A stretch of 8,398 bases of DNA, from the NCBI GenBank assembly GCA_002389785.1, contig DGQS01000183.1, positions 1 to 8,398 on the forward strand, read 5' to 3'. Within the stretch, counting starts at the first letter, position 1. Each line of letters opens with the position of its first letter. Origin of the DNA: Bacteroidetes bacterium UBA4408 (GTDB lineage: Bacteria > Bacteroidota > Bacteroidia > UBA4408). Below are positions 1 through 6,426 of this stretch, piece after piece. Position numbers and translations under genes: made by a program. The notes under the pieces are model-generated. The model saw only the letters and a list, made by a program, of their open reading frames with translations. It was not told where the DNA came from and searched no databases.

Positions 1-164
1 AATTCAGTTACCAGTTTATTCATTGTATTTTGGGTAGTATTTAAACAAAATTAAATTCAAAAATTAAATTTTTCCAGAGTAACACATTAAAAGTATATAA
101 AGTTCTACTTGTGGAAAATGACAGTTCCTTGAACTTTATTCCAGTGATAAATAAGTTTATTTTA

Positions 165-1637
165 CTATTTTGAATTAAGCAACATCTTTTTAGTAATGTT
201 ACCCTCATTTGTTGTTAAGCTATAAAAATAAATCCCGGATGGCAACTGTTCAGCATCGAAAAGCAATTGAAATTCACCTGCAGGTTTTGATTCATTAAGC
301 AAGGTTTTTACCAACTCACCATAGGCATTATAAATGGAAAGTGTTACATCGCTTTTGGAAGCCAATGAAATTGTAAAAGTAGTTTGTTGTGTAAATGGAT
401 TGGGAATATTTTGAGAAATTGACGAGTGACCAATAGTTGCGTTTTCATCAATGCTGGTAGTATTGGGCACGATTTTGTAAATTTTACCTTCACCGTAAGA
501 AATAACATAAATGTTGTTTTGACGATCGACCCCAAAAGCAGAAATAGATTTTTGCTGCGCTGTTGCCGTAGGTCTGTCAATAATTAGTGCATTGGTAGTT
601 GGAGTTACTCCGGTATAATTTAACGCCCAAATTCTTCCCGAAACATAATCTCCATAAATGTATTTACCATATAAGGCCGGCATTAATGAACCTCTATACA
701 CATATCCTCCGGTAACCGAATAGTTAGAATTTCCTTGTGCATATTCCCATATTGGTTTACGTTTTTGTGTGGTATCGCAAATGGTAGCATTGTAACAATG
801 TAATCCTTCCATAACATTCCAACCGTAATTATAGCCACTTTCGAGTATATCAATTTCTTCATAGGCATTTTGACCAACATCTCCTGCCCACATTTTTTGA
901 CTTACCGAATCTAAACTAAATCGCCAGGTATTACGCATACCATAAGTGAAAATTTCTTCTCGAAATCCCTGGGCATTTCCATAAAAAGGATTGTCGGTAG
1001 GAATGGAATAATTTAACGGAGTTGCAGCAGAATCAATATCGATACGTAAAATTTTTCCAAGTAAAACTGATTTATTTTGGCCATTTCCTAATGGATCCCC
1101 ACCTGAACCTCCGTCACCGAATGCACAATATAAATATCCATCTAAGCCAAAATTTAGGCAACCACCGTTGTGATTCCCGTAAGGCTGACTGATGTTTAAA
1201 ATCTCAAATTTGCTGCTAAATAGTGCTGAGTCGGGATTGGTGGCACTTACCTGAAATCGGGAAATGTATGATTTTAAGGATCCACTAAGACTGTTCGTAT
1301 AATTCACATAAAAGTATCCATTGTTTGCATAGTCAGGGTGAAATGCCAAGCCTAAAAGACCTGTTTCGCCGGATACTCCAGATTGACTAACGATGCTTGA
1401 AAGGTCAATAAATAATTTAGCGGTCGTAGTAGCACCACTGGTGGATATTGCATAAATTTTACCGTGTTTTTCAACAACAAACATTCGGTTACTTGTATCG
1501 GGCACGCTCTTTAGTTCAATCGGATAAAGAAAAACCGTTGATAATGTTGGATATGCCGGTTGAAGCAAATAGGTTTGGGCTGAGAGATGATTAACGAGTA
1601 GTAAATAAACGAGGCAGCAAGTAAGGATTTTCTTCAT
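165..1637 (-). CDS. Secreted PQQ-dependent sugar dehydrogenase (GSDH family) with T9SS type A sorting domain
   Basis: This 490-residue protein is a glucose/sorbosone dehydrogenase-family beta-propeller, a group that oxidises aldose sugars using PQQ; the substrate here is unknown. Residues 1-20 form a signal peptide (MKKILTCC start, hydrophobic core, cleavage near LSA-Q). Family motifs follow in order: GLLGLAFHPDY, then NHNGG with His156 at the position of the catalytic His of soluble glucose dehydrogenase, GDGGSGGDP, GKILRIDID, YGMRNTWRFSLD, GDVGQNAYEEID and GYNYGW. A Cys pair (GLHCYNATIC) fits the disulfide loop often seen in relatives. From about residue 405 comes a T9SS type A sorting domain (IPNPF at 411-415, GIYFYSL, KKMLL), implying export across the outer membrane and surface attachment or release. 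The ORF extends upstream to 1691, but I chose the ATG at 1637 because it begins the signal peptide and because a good promoter lies inside the extension. The gene is divergent from the PIG-L gene. PQQ use and substrate are inferred from the family. Confidence 0.9.
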   Translation of the reverse strand: MKKILTCCLVYLLLVNHLSAQTYLLQPAYPTLSTVFLYPIELKSVPDTSNRMFVVEKHGKIYAISTSGATTTAKLFIDLSSIVSQSGVSGETGLLGLAFHPDYANNGYFYVNYTNSLSGSLKSYISRFQVSATNPDSALFSSKFEILNISQPYGNHNGGCLNFGLDGYLYCAFGDGGSGGDPLGNGQNKSVLLGKILRIDIDSAATPLNYSIPTDNPFYGNAQGFREEIFTYGMRNTWRFSLDSVSQKMWAGDVGQNAYEEIDILESGYNYGWNVMEGLHCYNATICDTTQKRKPIWEYAQGNSNYSVTGGYVYRGSLMPALYGKYIYGDYVSGRIWALNYTGVTPTTNALIIDRPTATAQQKSISAFGVDRQNNIYVISYGEGKIYKIVPNTTSIDENATIGHSSISQNIPNPFTQQTTFTISLASKSDVTLSIYNAYGELVKTLLNESKPAGEFQLLFDAEQLPSGIYFYSLTTNEGNITKKMLLNSK

Positions 1638-1660
1638 AATATATGGTTGAGTTAGAAAGC

Positions 1661-1692
1661 CAAATATAAGGTCTATATTAAGAAGGTACAAA
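1661..1692 (-). promoter_or_regulatory. Bacteroidota-type promoter of the sugar dehydrogenase gene
   Basis: Read on the minus strand, TTTG (1692-1689) is followed by 20 nt and then TATATTTG (1668-1661), a full match to the Bacteroidota primary sigma consensus TTTG / TAnnTTTG. The start of transcription would fall near 1655, giving a leader of roughly 15-20 nt before the ATG at 1637. The position also argues against translation from the longer ORF starting at 1691. No Shine-Dalgarno sequence precedes the ATG, which is usual in this phylum. Confidence 0.65.
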
Positions 1693-1831
1693 TTGAAATC
1701 TTACTTTTTAACTGACGGTTAATTTTATACTATTGTAGCTTGTAATTATTGAACTCGTTAATTGTACTCTTTTGAATTTTAAATGCATTAATATGGCTTA
1801 TCCAAATAATAAAAAAGTGAACCTCAGTTTT

Positions 1832-4321
1832 ATGAAAAAATCCTGCATAGTTATTATAATGCTTCACTTGCAAATGCTGCAATATGCTTTTGCTCAGGTG
1901 CAGACAAACTCAGCTGAAATTTACCTTGGTCTAAAAAAGTTAAACACCCTTGGTTCGGTATTGTATATTGCAGCTCATCCCGATGATGAAAACACAAGGT
2001 TACTTTCCTATCTAGCAAAAGAAAGAAATGTAAGAACCGGTTACTTATCTATTACGCGCGGCGATGGTGGTCAAAATTTAATTGGCAAGGAGCAAGGTGA
2101 AGCATTGGGTTTAATTCGTACGCAAGAATTGTTAGCTGCACGCAAGGTTGATGGTGCTGAGCAATTTTTTACCCGTGCCAACGATTTTGGGTATAGTAAA
2201 AATCCGGAAGAAACATTTCAGTTTTGGAACAAGGATAGTATTTTGGAAGACGTGGTTTGGGTGATTAGAAATTTTAAACCGGATGTAATTATTTGTCGTT
2301 TTCCAACTACCGGTGAGGGTGGGCATGGTCACCATACCGCTTCAGCAATTTTAGCCGAAGAAGCTTTTACCGCTGCTGCCGATGCTTCTAAATTTCCGCA
2401 TCAATTAAAGTATACACAAGTTTGGCAAGCAAAGCGAATATTTTGGAACACCTTTAATTTTGGTGGAACCAATACTACCGATTCGAGTCAGTTAAAATTA
2501 AATGTTGGTGTGTTCAATGTGTTAACCGGTAAAAGTTATGGAGAGGTTGCAGCCGAAAGTCGTTCAAACCATAAAAGCCAAGGATTTGGATCTGCCAAAA
2601 CTCGTGGCAACACACTTGAGTTTTTCAAACAAATAAAAGGTGATATTGCCAACAATGACCTATTTGAGGGAATCAATCAAAGTTGGGACAGACTAAATTC
2701 TTGTGCAACCATTAAAGAGAAAATTTCAAATTGCATCGACTTCTATTCGATCGCTCATCCGGAAAAATCAGTAGATGCGCTTATAGAAATACATACACTT
2801 TTACAAAATAAGGAAGAAAAGAACACGGAGTTTTTATATTGGAAGAAGTTAAAGTTGAAAGAAATTGAGCAGCTTATTATTTCTTGTTCGGGCTTGTGGT
2901 GTGAGGCTTCAGCAGCTGATTATATAGGTATACCCGGAACTGATCTAGAACTTAACTTACAATTTGTTAACCGAAACCAAGTAAAACTAACATGCAAAAG
3001 CATTTCATTTTTTAATCAGAACGACACACTTTTAAATTTAACTCCCAAATTGAATGAATTAATAACAATAAAACATCGCGAAAAGCTTAATCCAAGTTTA
3101 CCCTTTTCATCACCTTATTGGTTAAATCATTCACACGGAGTAGGGCAATATTACGTAGACAACAAGTTATGGATTGGAAAAGCAGAAAATGATAGTCCGT
3201 TGAATGTGTTTTTTGATTTTGAAATTAACGGTAAAAATTTTCGCATTGAACGACCTGTTGTTTTTAAATCAACTGATCCGGTGAAAGGAGAGGTGTATCG
3301 CCCGCTTGAAATAGTACCACCGGTAACTGTAAATTTATCAGAGCGGGTTTATGTATTTGCTGATAACAATCCCAAAAAAATTCAATTGATTTTGCGTTCA
3401 AATAAATCAGCGCTTGAAGGTAAAATTGTTGCTACAGTTGCAAAAGGGTGGAACTTAGTTTTGGATACAAACGAATTTAAAATTGCAAACAAAGGAACAG
3501 AGTTAGTAATAAATGGAATGCTTACTCCTCCGCAAAACGGAAAAGAAGCCAAACTTGAAATAGGTATACAATTAGGTACAGCTACTTATACTTCGTCTAT
3601 AAAGAGAGTTGAATACGATCATATACCTTATCAATTTATTCTTGCAAAGTCGGAGGCGAAATTGGTTTGTATTGATGTAAAAAAAGCTGGATTAAATATT
3701 GGGTTTATTCCAGGGGCAGGTGATGAAATAGTTGATTGCCTCAAACAAATTGGTTACCATGTGACTTTACTCACAGATGAATTATTGGCGAAAGAAAACT
3801 TGTTGGATAACAATACCATTATTACAGGTGTGCGCGCATACAACACAAATGAAAGACTTCAACAATTTTATCCTCGTTTGATGGACTATATTAAGATGGG
3901 AGGAAATTTAATTGTTCAATATAATACCAATAATCGAATAGGACCTTTGTTGGCAAAAATTGGTCCTTACCCATTTACAATTTCACGTGATCGCGTAACG
4001 GATGAAAATGCGCCAATGCAATTTTTGAAAGCTGATCATTCAGTATTAAATTATCCAAATAAAATTGTTTCGTCCGATTTTGATAATTGGGTGCAGGAAC
4101 GAGGAATTTATTTTGCTACTGAAGTAGATAAAAACTATGAAAGTATTTTTTCGGTAAGTGATAAAAACGAATCAGCCAAGGAAGGAAGTTTGATTATTGG
4201 AAAATATGGAAAGGGAAATTTTGCTTACACTGGATTAGCATTCTTTCGTCAACTGCCTGCAGGAAATTCAGGAGCCTATCGCTTATTCGTGAATTTGTTG
4301 AGCTTACCAAAACAACCCTGA
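1832..4321 (+). CDS. Exported PIG-L (LmbE-like) family deacetylase with C-terminal amidotransferase-like domain
   Basis: This 829-residue protein begins with a signal peptide (MKKSCIVIIML..., cleavage near AFA-Q at residue 21), so it probably acts in the periplasm or outside the cell. The N-terminal third is a PIG-L metal-dependent N-deacetylase domain: AAHPDDE has His49, Asp51, Asp52 and Glu53, and a second motif GGHGHH has His165 and His168 where relatives have HPDH. These are the expected zinc ligands and catalytic acid, so the site looks intact. The middle (about 380-600) is beta-rich and unassigned. From residue 620 (GLNIGFIPGAGDEI) to the end it resembles the class I glutamine amidotransferase/ThuA-like fold; I see no clear Cys nucleophile motif, so this part may be structural or ligand-binding. 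PIG-L enzymes usually remove acetyl groups from GlcNAc-type sugars, but this large secreted architecture has no substrate I can name. The ORF is open back to a TTG at 1772 and has an ATG at 1793; ATG 1832 was chosen because it starts the signal peptide. The only promoter-like element upstream, TACTCTTTTG at 1765-1774, is a poor match. No clear terminator follows. Confidence 0.88.
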   Translation: MKKSCIVIIMLHLQMLQYAFAQVQTNSAEIYLGLKKLNTLGSVLYIAAHPDDENTRLLSYLAKERNVRTGYLSITRGDGGQNLIGKEQGEALGLIRTQELLAARKVDGAEQFFTRANDFGYSKNPEETFQFWNKDSILEDVVWVIRNFKPDVIICRFPTTGEGGHGHHTASAILAEEAFTAAADASKFPHQLKYTQVWQAKRIFWNTFNFGGTNTTDSSQLKLNVGVFNVLTGKSYGEVAAESRSNHKSQGFGSAKTRGNTLEFFKQIKGDIANNDLFEGINQSWDRLNSCATIKEKISNCIDFYSIAHPEKSVDALIEIHTLLQNKEEKNTEFLYWKKLKLKEIEQLIISCSGLWCEASAADYIGIPGTDLELNLQFVNRNQVKLTCKSISFFNQNDTLLNLTPKLNELITIKHREKLNPSLPFSSPYWLNHSHGVGQYYVDNKLWIGKAENDSPLNVFFDFEINGKNFRIERPVVFKSTDPVKGEVYRPLEIVPPVTVNLSERVYVFADNNPKKIQLILRSNKSALEGKIVATVAKGWNLVLDTNEFKIANKGTELVINGMLTPPQNGKEAKLEIGIQLGTATYTSSIKRVEYDHIPYQFILAKSEAKLVCIDVKKAGLNIGFIPGAGDEIVDCLKQIGYHVTLLTDELLAKENLLDNNTIITGVRAYNTNERLQQFYPRLMDYIKMGGNLIVQYNTNNRIGPLLAKIGPYPFTISRDRVTDENAPMQFLKADHSVLNYPNKIVSSDFDNWVQERGIYFATEVDKNYESIFSVSDKNESAKEGSLIIGKYGKGNFAYTGLAFFRQLPAGNSGAYRLFVNLLSLPKQP

Positions 4322-4850
4322 TTAAGAGTTACCTTTTTTTGGACAACTAATTTTAAGGTACATCATTTTATTTTCCTTTTTTTTGAAAATATCAATTGGT
4401 ACTCAATTCAACTTTTACAATATCCATTGTTGAATTTCATAATCTCTACTTGTGATTTTTAAATTGTCTAGAAGCTTAAAGTGCTTGATTGTTGCTAATG
4501 AAATTTATTTTAGTGTTTATTATAGACTTCAGTTAAGCTGAATATTGAAGCTGATTTTTGAGGTGGTGTGAATTATTACCAATGGTGTTTCATTTTTTTC
4601 ATTGAGTAAAGAAACAAGTTGATTTCAAAATGAGATTTCAGGAAAGAAATTTTACTAATGCAGGTTGGAGTAAAATATTATTGCATGAAACTGCTTAAAA
4701 CAAAGGCTTTCAGAGAAATCAAAACAAGGAGGAAATAATTTTTAGAGGTATATTTTTATCGGACGATGGACATTTTTTGAAAAATAAATTTCCGAACACA
4801 AAAAAAAATTGAAAATATTTTGAAGAAAAAAAATCGACAATTTTGATTGA

Positions 4851-4880
4851 TTTGAAAATTTGGAATCGAGTTTAATTTTG
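4851..4880 (+). promoter_or_regulatory. Candidate Bacteroidota-type promoter in the AT-rich intergenic region
   Basis: TTTG (4851-4854), an 18-nt spacer and TAATTTTG (4873-4880) fit the TTTG / TAnnTTTG pattern. A transcript would start near 4887, about 215 nt ahead of the Lys/Ala/Pro-rich gene. In DNA this rich in A and T such a match can arise by chance, and the spacer is slightly shorter than in the promoter at 1661-1692. Confidence 0.25.
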
Positions 4881-5032
4881 AATTAAATGTTGTGAATGTA
4901 TAGCAAAATCAATAGTTATAGAATGCTTGATTTGAAATTTAATACGGAGTGTAATACCGAAAAAAAGTAAGAAGCGAAAAAATAATTTCAGTAACTAACA
5001 TTTTTATGTTGATAATTAGTGCATTAAAAATA

Positions 5033-5061
5033 TTTTATTTCCAAAACATTTATTTCCTTTG
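5033..5061 (+). promoter_or_regulatory. Possible proximal promoter of the Lys/Ala/Pro-rich gene
   Basis: TTCCTTTG (5054-5061) differs from TAnnTTTG at one base. A T-rich stretch about 20 nt upstream (from 5033) lacks a proper TTG. Transcription would begin near 5068, at the edge of the palindrome at 5068-5081, giving a leader of about 35 nt that ends in an A-rich stretch before the ATG. Confidence 0.35.
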
Positions 5062-5067
5062 TATCGA

Positions 5068-5081
5068 CTATTAATTAATAG
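5068..5081. repeat. Perfect 14-nt palindrome upstream of the Lys/Ala/Pro-rich gene
   Basis: CTATTAATTAATAG reads the same on both strands and lies 21 nt before the ATG at 5103, at or just downstream of the likely transcription start. Its position would suit an operator for a dimeric regulator. It is made mostly of A and T, so chance is a real alternative. Confidence 0.4.
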
Positions 5082-5102
5082 ATTAACTAAAAACAAAAAA
5101 CA

Positions 5103-5300
5103 ATGGCAACAAAAAAAGCACCAGCGAAAAAAGCAGCTCCAAAAAAAGCTGCCGCTAAAAAAGCAGCACCAGCAAAAAAAGCAGCTCCTAAAAAAGCAGC
5201 TCCAGCTAAGAAAGCAGCTCCTAAAAAAGCAGCTCCTGCTAAAAAAGCGGCTCCTGCTAAAAAAGCAGCAGCTAAAAAAGCTCCAGCTAAAAAGAAGTAA
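5103..5300 (+). CDS. Small Lys/Ala/Pro-rich histone H1-tail-like protein
   Basis: The 65-residue product contains only five kinds of amino acid: 29 Ala, 25 Lys, 9 Pro, one Thr and the initiator Met. There are no acidic, aromatic or large hydrophobic residues, so it should be strongly basic and unfolded. The pattern is KK pairs separated by AAP, AAPA or AAA, as in the C-terminal tails of eukaryotic histone H1 and of bacterial H1-like proteins. Those usually attach the tail to a folded or helical N-terminal part; none is present here. The likely role is binding and compacting DNA or another polyanion in the cytoplasm, inferred from composition only. Evidence for a real gene: an ATG behind an A-rich leader typical of the phylum, a frame kept open through many A runs, varied synonymous codons (GCA/GCT/GCC/GCG, AAA/AAG, CCA/CCT) that preserve the protein pattern, and a strong terminator 20 nt after the stop. 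It is probably transcribed alone. Long open frames overlapping it in other frames are by-products of low complexity. Confidence 0.8.
   Translation: MATKKAPAKKAAPKKAAAKKAAPAKKAAPKKAAPAKKAAPKKAAPAKKAAPAKKAAAKKAPAKKK
5163..5264 (+). repeat. Tandem coding repeat inside the Lys/Ala/Pro-rich gene
   Basis: Residues 21-31 and 32-42 are identical 11-residue units (AAPAKKAAPKK), encoded by 33-nt units (5163-5195 and 5196-5228) that differ at three synonymous sites. Two 6-residue units AAPAKK follow (5229-5246 and 5247-5264), differing at one synonymous site. This suggests growth by tandem duplication followed by silent drift, and predicts that length varies between related strains. Confidence 0.75.
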
Positions 5301-5320
5301 TCAATTACTTCCTGAAAAGA

Positions 5321-5355
5321 AAATCTCTCTGACTCCATCAGAGAGATTTTTTTTT
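5321..5355 (+). terminator. Strong intrinsic terminator after the Lys/Ala/Pro-rich gene
   Basis: A perfect 12-bp stem (5321-5332 with 5338-5349; core TCTCTCTGA / TCAGAGAGA) closes a 5-nt loop (CTCCA) and runs into nine T residues (5347-5355). It lies 20 nt after the stop at 5300 and 40 nt before the TTG start of the next gene, so it should separate the two transcription units. Confidence 0.9.
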
Positions 5356-5395
5356 GTACTAACTTCGAAGTATAAAATTCATCCTTCTTTAAAAA

Positions 5396-6196
5396 TTGAT
5401 TCTACTCTTATTGCTTCTTATTACACTTACAAGCTTTTCGCAAACTCCAATTTGTTCAACTAAAAATACTGTTGTTAAGTCAGGTGAAAAGTTACAGTAT
5501 GAAATTTCCTACAATTGGGGATTGATTTGGGTGAATGCCGGTGAAGCAAGTTTTGAGACAACTTTAATTCAACAAAATAATAAACCTTATTATAAGTTTA
5601 CCGGACTCGGAGCTACTTACACAAAATACGATTGGATGTATAAAGTACGCGACCGATTTGAAACGATTTGCGATACCACCTATTTGAAACCTTTGCGCTA
5701 TATCCGAGATACTCATGAAGGAGCAACGGTCAATTACAGCGATAATATTTTTAATTACTCAAGTCTGAAGGCTTATAGCTTTACCCGATTAAAAAATAAA
5801 ACGGTGAAAGCTGATTCAGTTAAAATAGCCCCTTGTACTTTCGATGTACTCAGCATGATTTATTCGGCAAGAAATATTGATTTTAATTCGTATCCAAAAA
5901 ATACACGAATACCAATATCGCTATACCTTGATAATGCTGTATATTCACTGTATATTGATTATCTGGGAAAGGAAACTATTACTACCGAACTGGGTACTTT
6001 TAACTGTATAAAATTTCATCCCATGTTGGTGGAAGGAACTATTTTTAAAGCAGGTGATGACATGACGGTGTGGGTAACGGATGACAAGAATAAACTACCG
6101 CTCTATGTTGAGACTCCAATTTTAGTTGGAACCATCAAAGCAAAACTTAAATCGTACCAAGGGTTAAAAAATCCTATAAGTGCAAAAATAAAATAG
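5396..6196 (+). CDS. Exported DUF3108 domain-containing protein
   Basis: This 266-residue protein matches the DUF3108 family, whose molecular role is not established. The N-terminus MILLLLLLITLTSFS-Q acts as a signal peptide of about 15 residues, giving a periplasmic or envelope-associated mature protein of about 250 residues. The family's opening pattern is clear at residues 30-51 (GEKLQYEISYNWGLIWVNAGEA), followed by alternating polar and hydrophobic beta-type sequence to the end (for example DDMTVWVTDDKNKLPLYVE near the C-terminus). There is no lipobox. The start is odd: the only in-frame option near the signal sequence is TTG at 5396, separated by a single Lys codon from an in-frame TAA at 5390-5392. 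The resulting signal peptide has no Lys or Arg before its hydrophobic core. Either TTG is used, or an original start such as an ATG-AAA type leader was lost by mutation or sequencing error. The TAG stop directly abuts the next gene's ATG. No convincing separate promoter is visible between the terminator and the start. Confidence 0.8.
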   Translation: MILLLLLLITLTSFSQTPICSTKNTVVKSGEKLQYEISYNWGLIWVNAGEASFETTLIQQNNKPYYKFTGLGATYTKYDWMYKVRDRFETICDTTYLKPLRYIRDTHEGATVNYSDNIFNYSSLKAYSFTRLKNKTVKADSVKIAPCTFDVLSMIYSARNIDFNSYPKNTRIPISLYLDNAVYSLYIDYLGKETITTELGTFNCIKFHPMLVEGTIFKAGDDMTVWVTDDKNKLPLYVETPILVGTIKAKLKSYQGLKNPISAKIK

Positions 6197-6409
6197 ATGA
6201 AAACAAAAAATTTTAAAATTACCGGTGAATATATCGAACTCATAAAATTGTTGAAAGCATCCGGTTTATGCGCCATGGGAAGCGATGCAAAATATTGTGT
6301 GAGCAATGGAAACGTAAAATTAAATGGCAACGTCGAGTTACGTCTACGTGCAAAAGTTCGACCGGGTGATAAAGTAGAATTAGATTCGAATGAAGTTATA
6401 ATTGAATAA
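6197..6409 (+). CDS. Small S4-domain RNA-binding protein (YbcJ-like)
   Basis: The 70-residue product is essentially a single S4 RNA-binding domain of the small YbcJ-type group. The recognisable pattern is YIELIKLLKASGL (12-24), then GSDAKYCVSNGNVKLNGNVELRLRAKV with conserved Ala-Lys at 31-32 and Val-x-x-Asn-Gly at 40-44, then RPGDKVEL (55-62). Full-length relatives are about this size, so it looks complete. It is presumably cytoplasmic and binds structured RNA, possibly ribosomal; the exact target is unknown. The ATG starts at the base right after the DUF3108 stop, which suggests co-transcription and translational coupling. The gene converges on the receptor gene with only 17 nt between stop codons and no hairpin terminator. 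Confidence 0.85.
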   Translation: MKTKNFKITGEYIELIKLLKASGLCAMGSDAKYCVSNGNVKLNGNVELRLRAKVRPGDKVELDSNEVIIE

Positions 6410-6426
6410 ACTGATTCGAAATTGGA

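Larger units (their letters stand above)
4322..5102. other. Long AT-rich intergenic region without a recognisable gene
   Basis: About 780 nt separate the deacetylase stop from the Lys/Ala/Pro-rich gene. I find no ORF with recognisable coding character; the longest ATG-led reading frame I noticed by eye is about 22 codons (from 4630). An AGGAGG at about 4728-4733 is not followed by a usable start codon. There is no tRNA-like cloverleaf and no intrinsic terminator of the quality of the one at 5321-5355. The second half (4740-5060) is especially rich in A and T runs. It contains one fair promoter-like sequence (4851-4880), so a small RNA or a long leader of the downstream gene is possible but not shown. 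It may also be decayed sequence. Confidence 0.6.

Noticed and set aside
123..135. Short hairpin (AGTTC / GAACT, 3-nt loop) downstream of the sugar dehydrogenase gene
   Set aside because: The stem is only 5 bp and no T run follows on the minus strand, so I do not call it a terminator.
4333..4359. Possible terminator after the PIG-L gene (TACCTT with AAGGTA)
   Set aside because: A 6-bp stem with a loop of about 15 nt or more and no directly following T run is too weak, despite T-rich DNA nearby.
4528..4554. Small hairpin TTCAG-TTAAG-CTGAA with a nearby direct repeat of AAGCTGA
   Set aside because: A 5-bp AT-containing stem and a 7-nt repeat are within chance expectation here; no RNA family could be recognised.
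4630..4698. ATG-led reading frame of about 22 codons in the intergenic region
   Set aside because: It is very short, has no supporting leader or recognisable product, and is expected by chance.
5087..5338. 83-residue minus-strand open frame with Ala/Phe/Leu/Gly repeats resembling a membrane protein
   Set aside because: It is the antisense reading of the AAA/GCT codon repeats; its hydrophobicity follows from that low complexity, and it begins within the terminator stem region.
5059..5463. 134-residue plus-strand open frame overlapping the histone-like gene
   Set aside because: It is the repetitive Lys/Ala/Pro gene read in another frame (Lys/Gln/Leu repeats), runs through the terminator hairpin and has no ATG or plausible domain.
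6382..6420. Two copies of GATTCGAA spanning the S4 gene stop, able to pair through TTCGAA
   Set aside because: The copies pair only through a 6-nt self-complementary core with a long loop and no T run, so a terminator or regulatory site is not supported.
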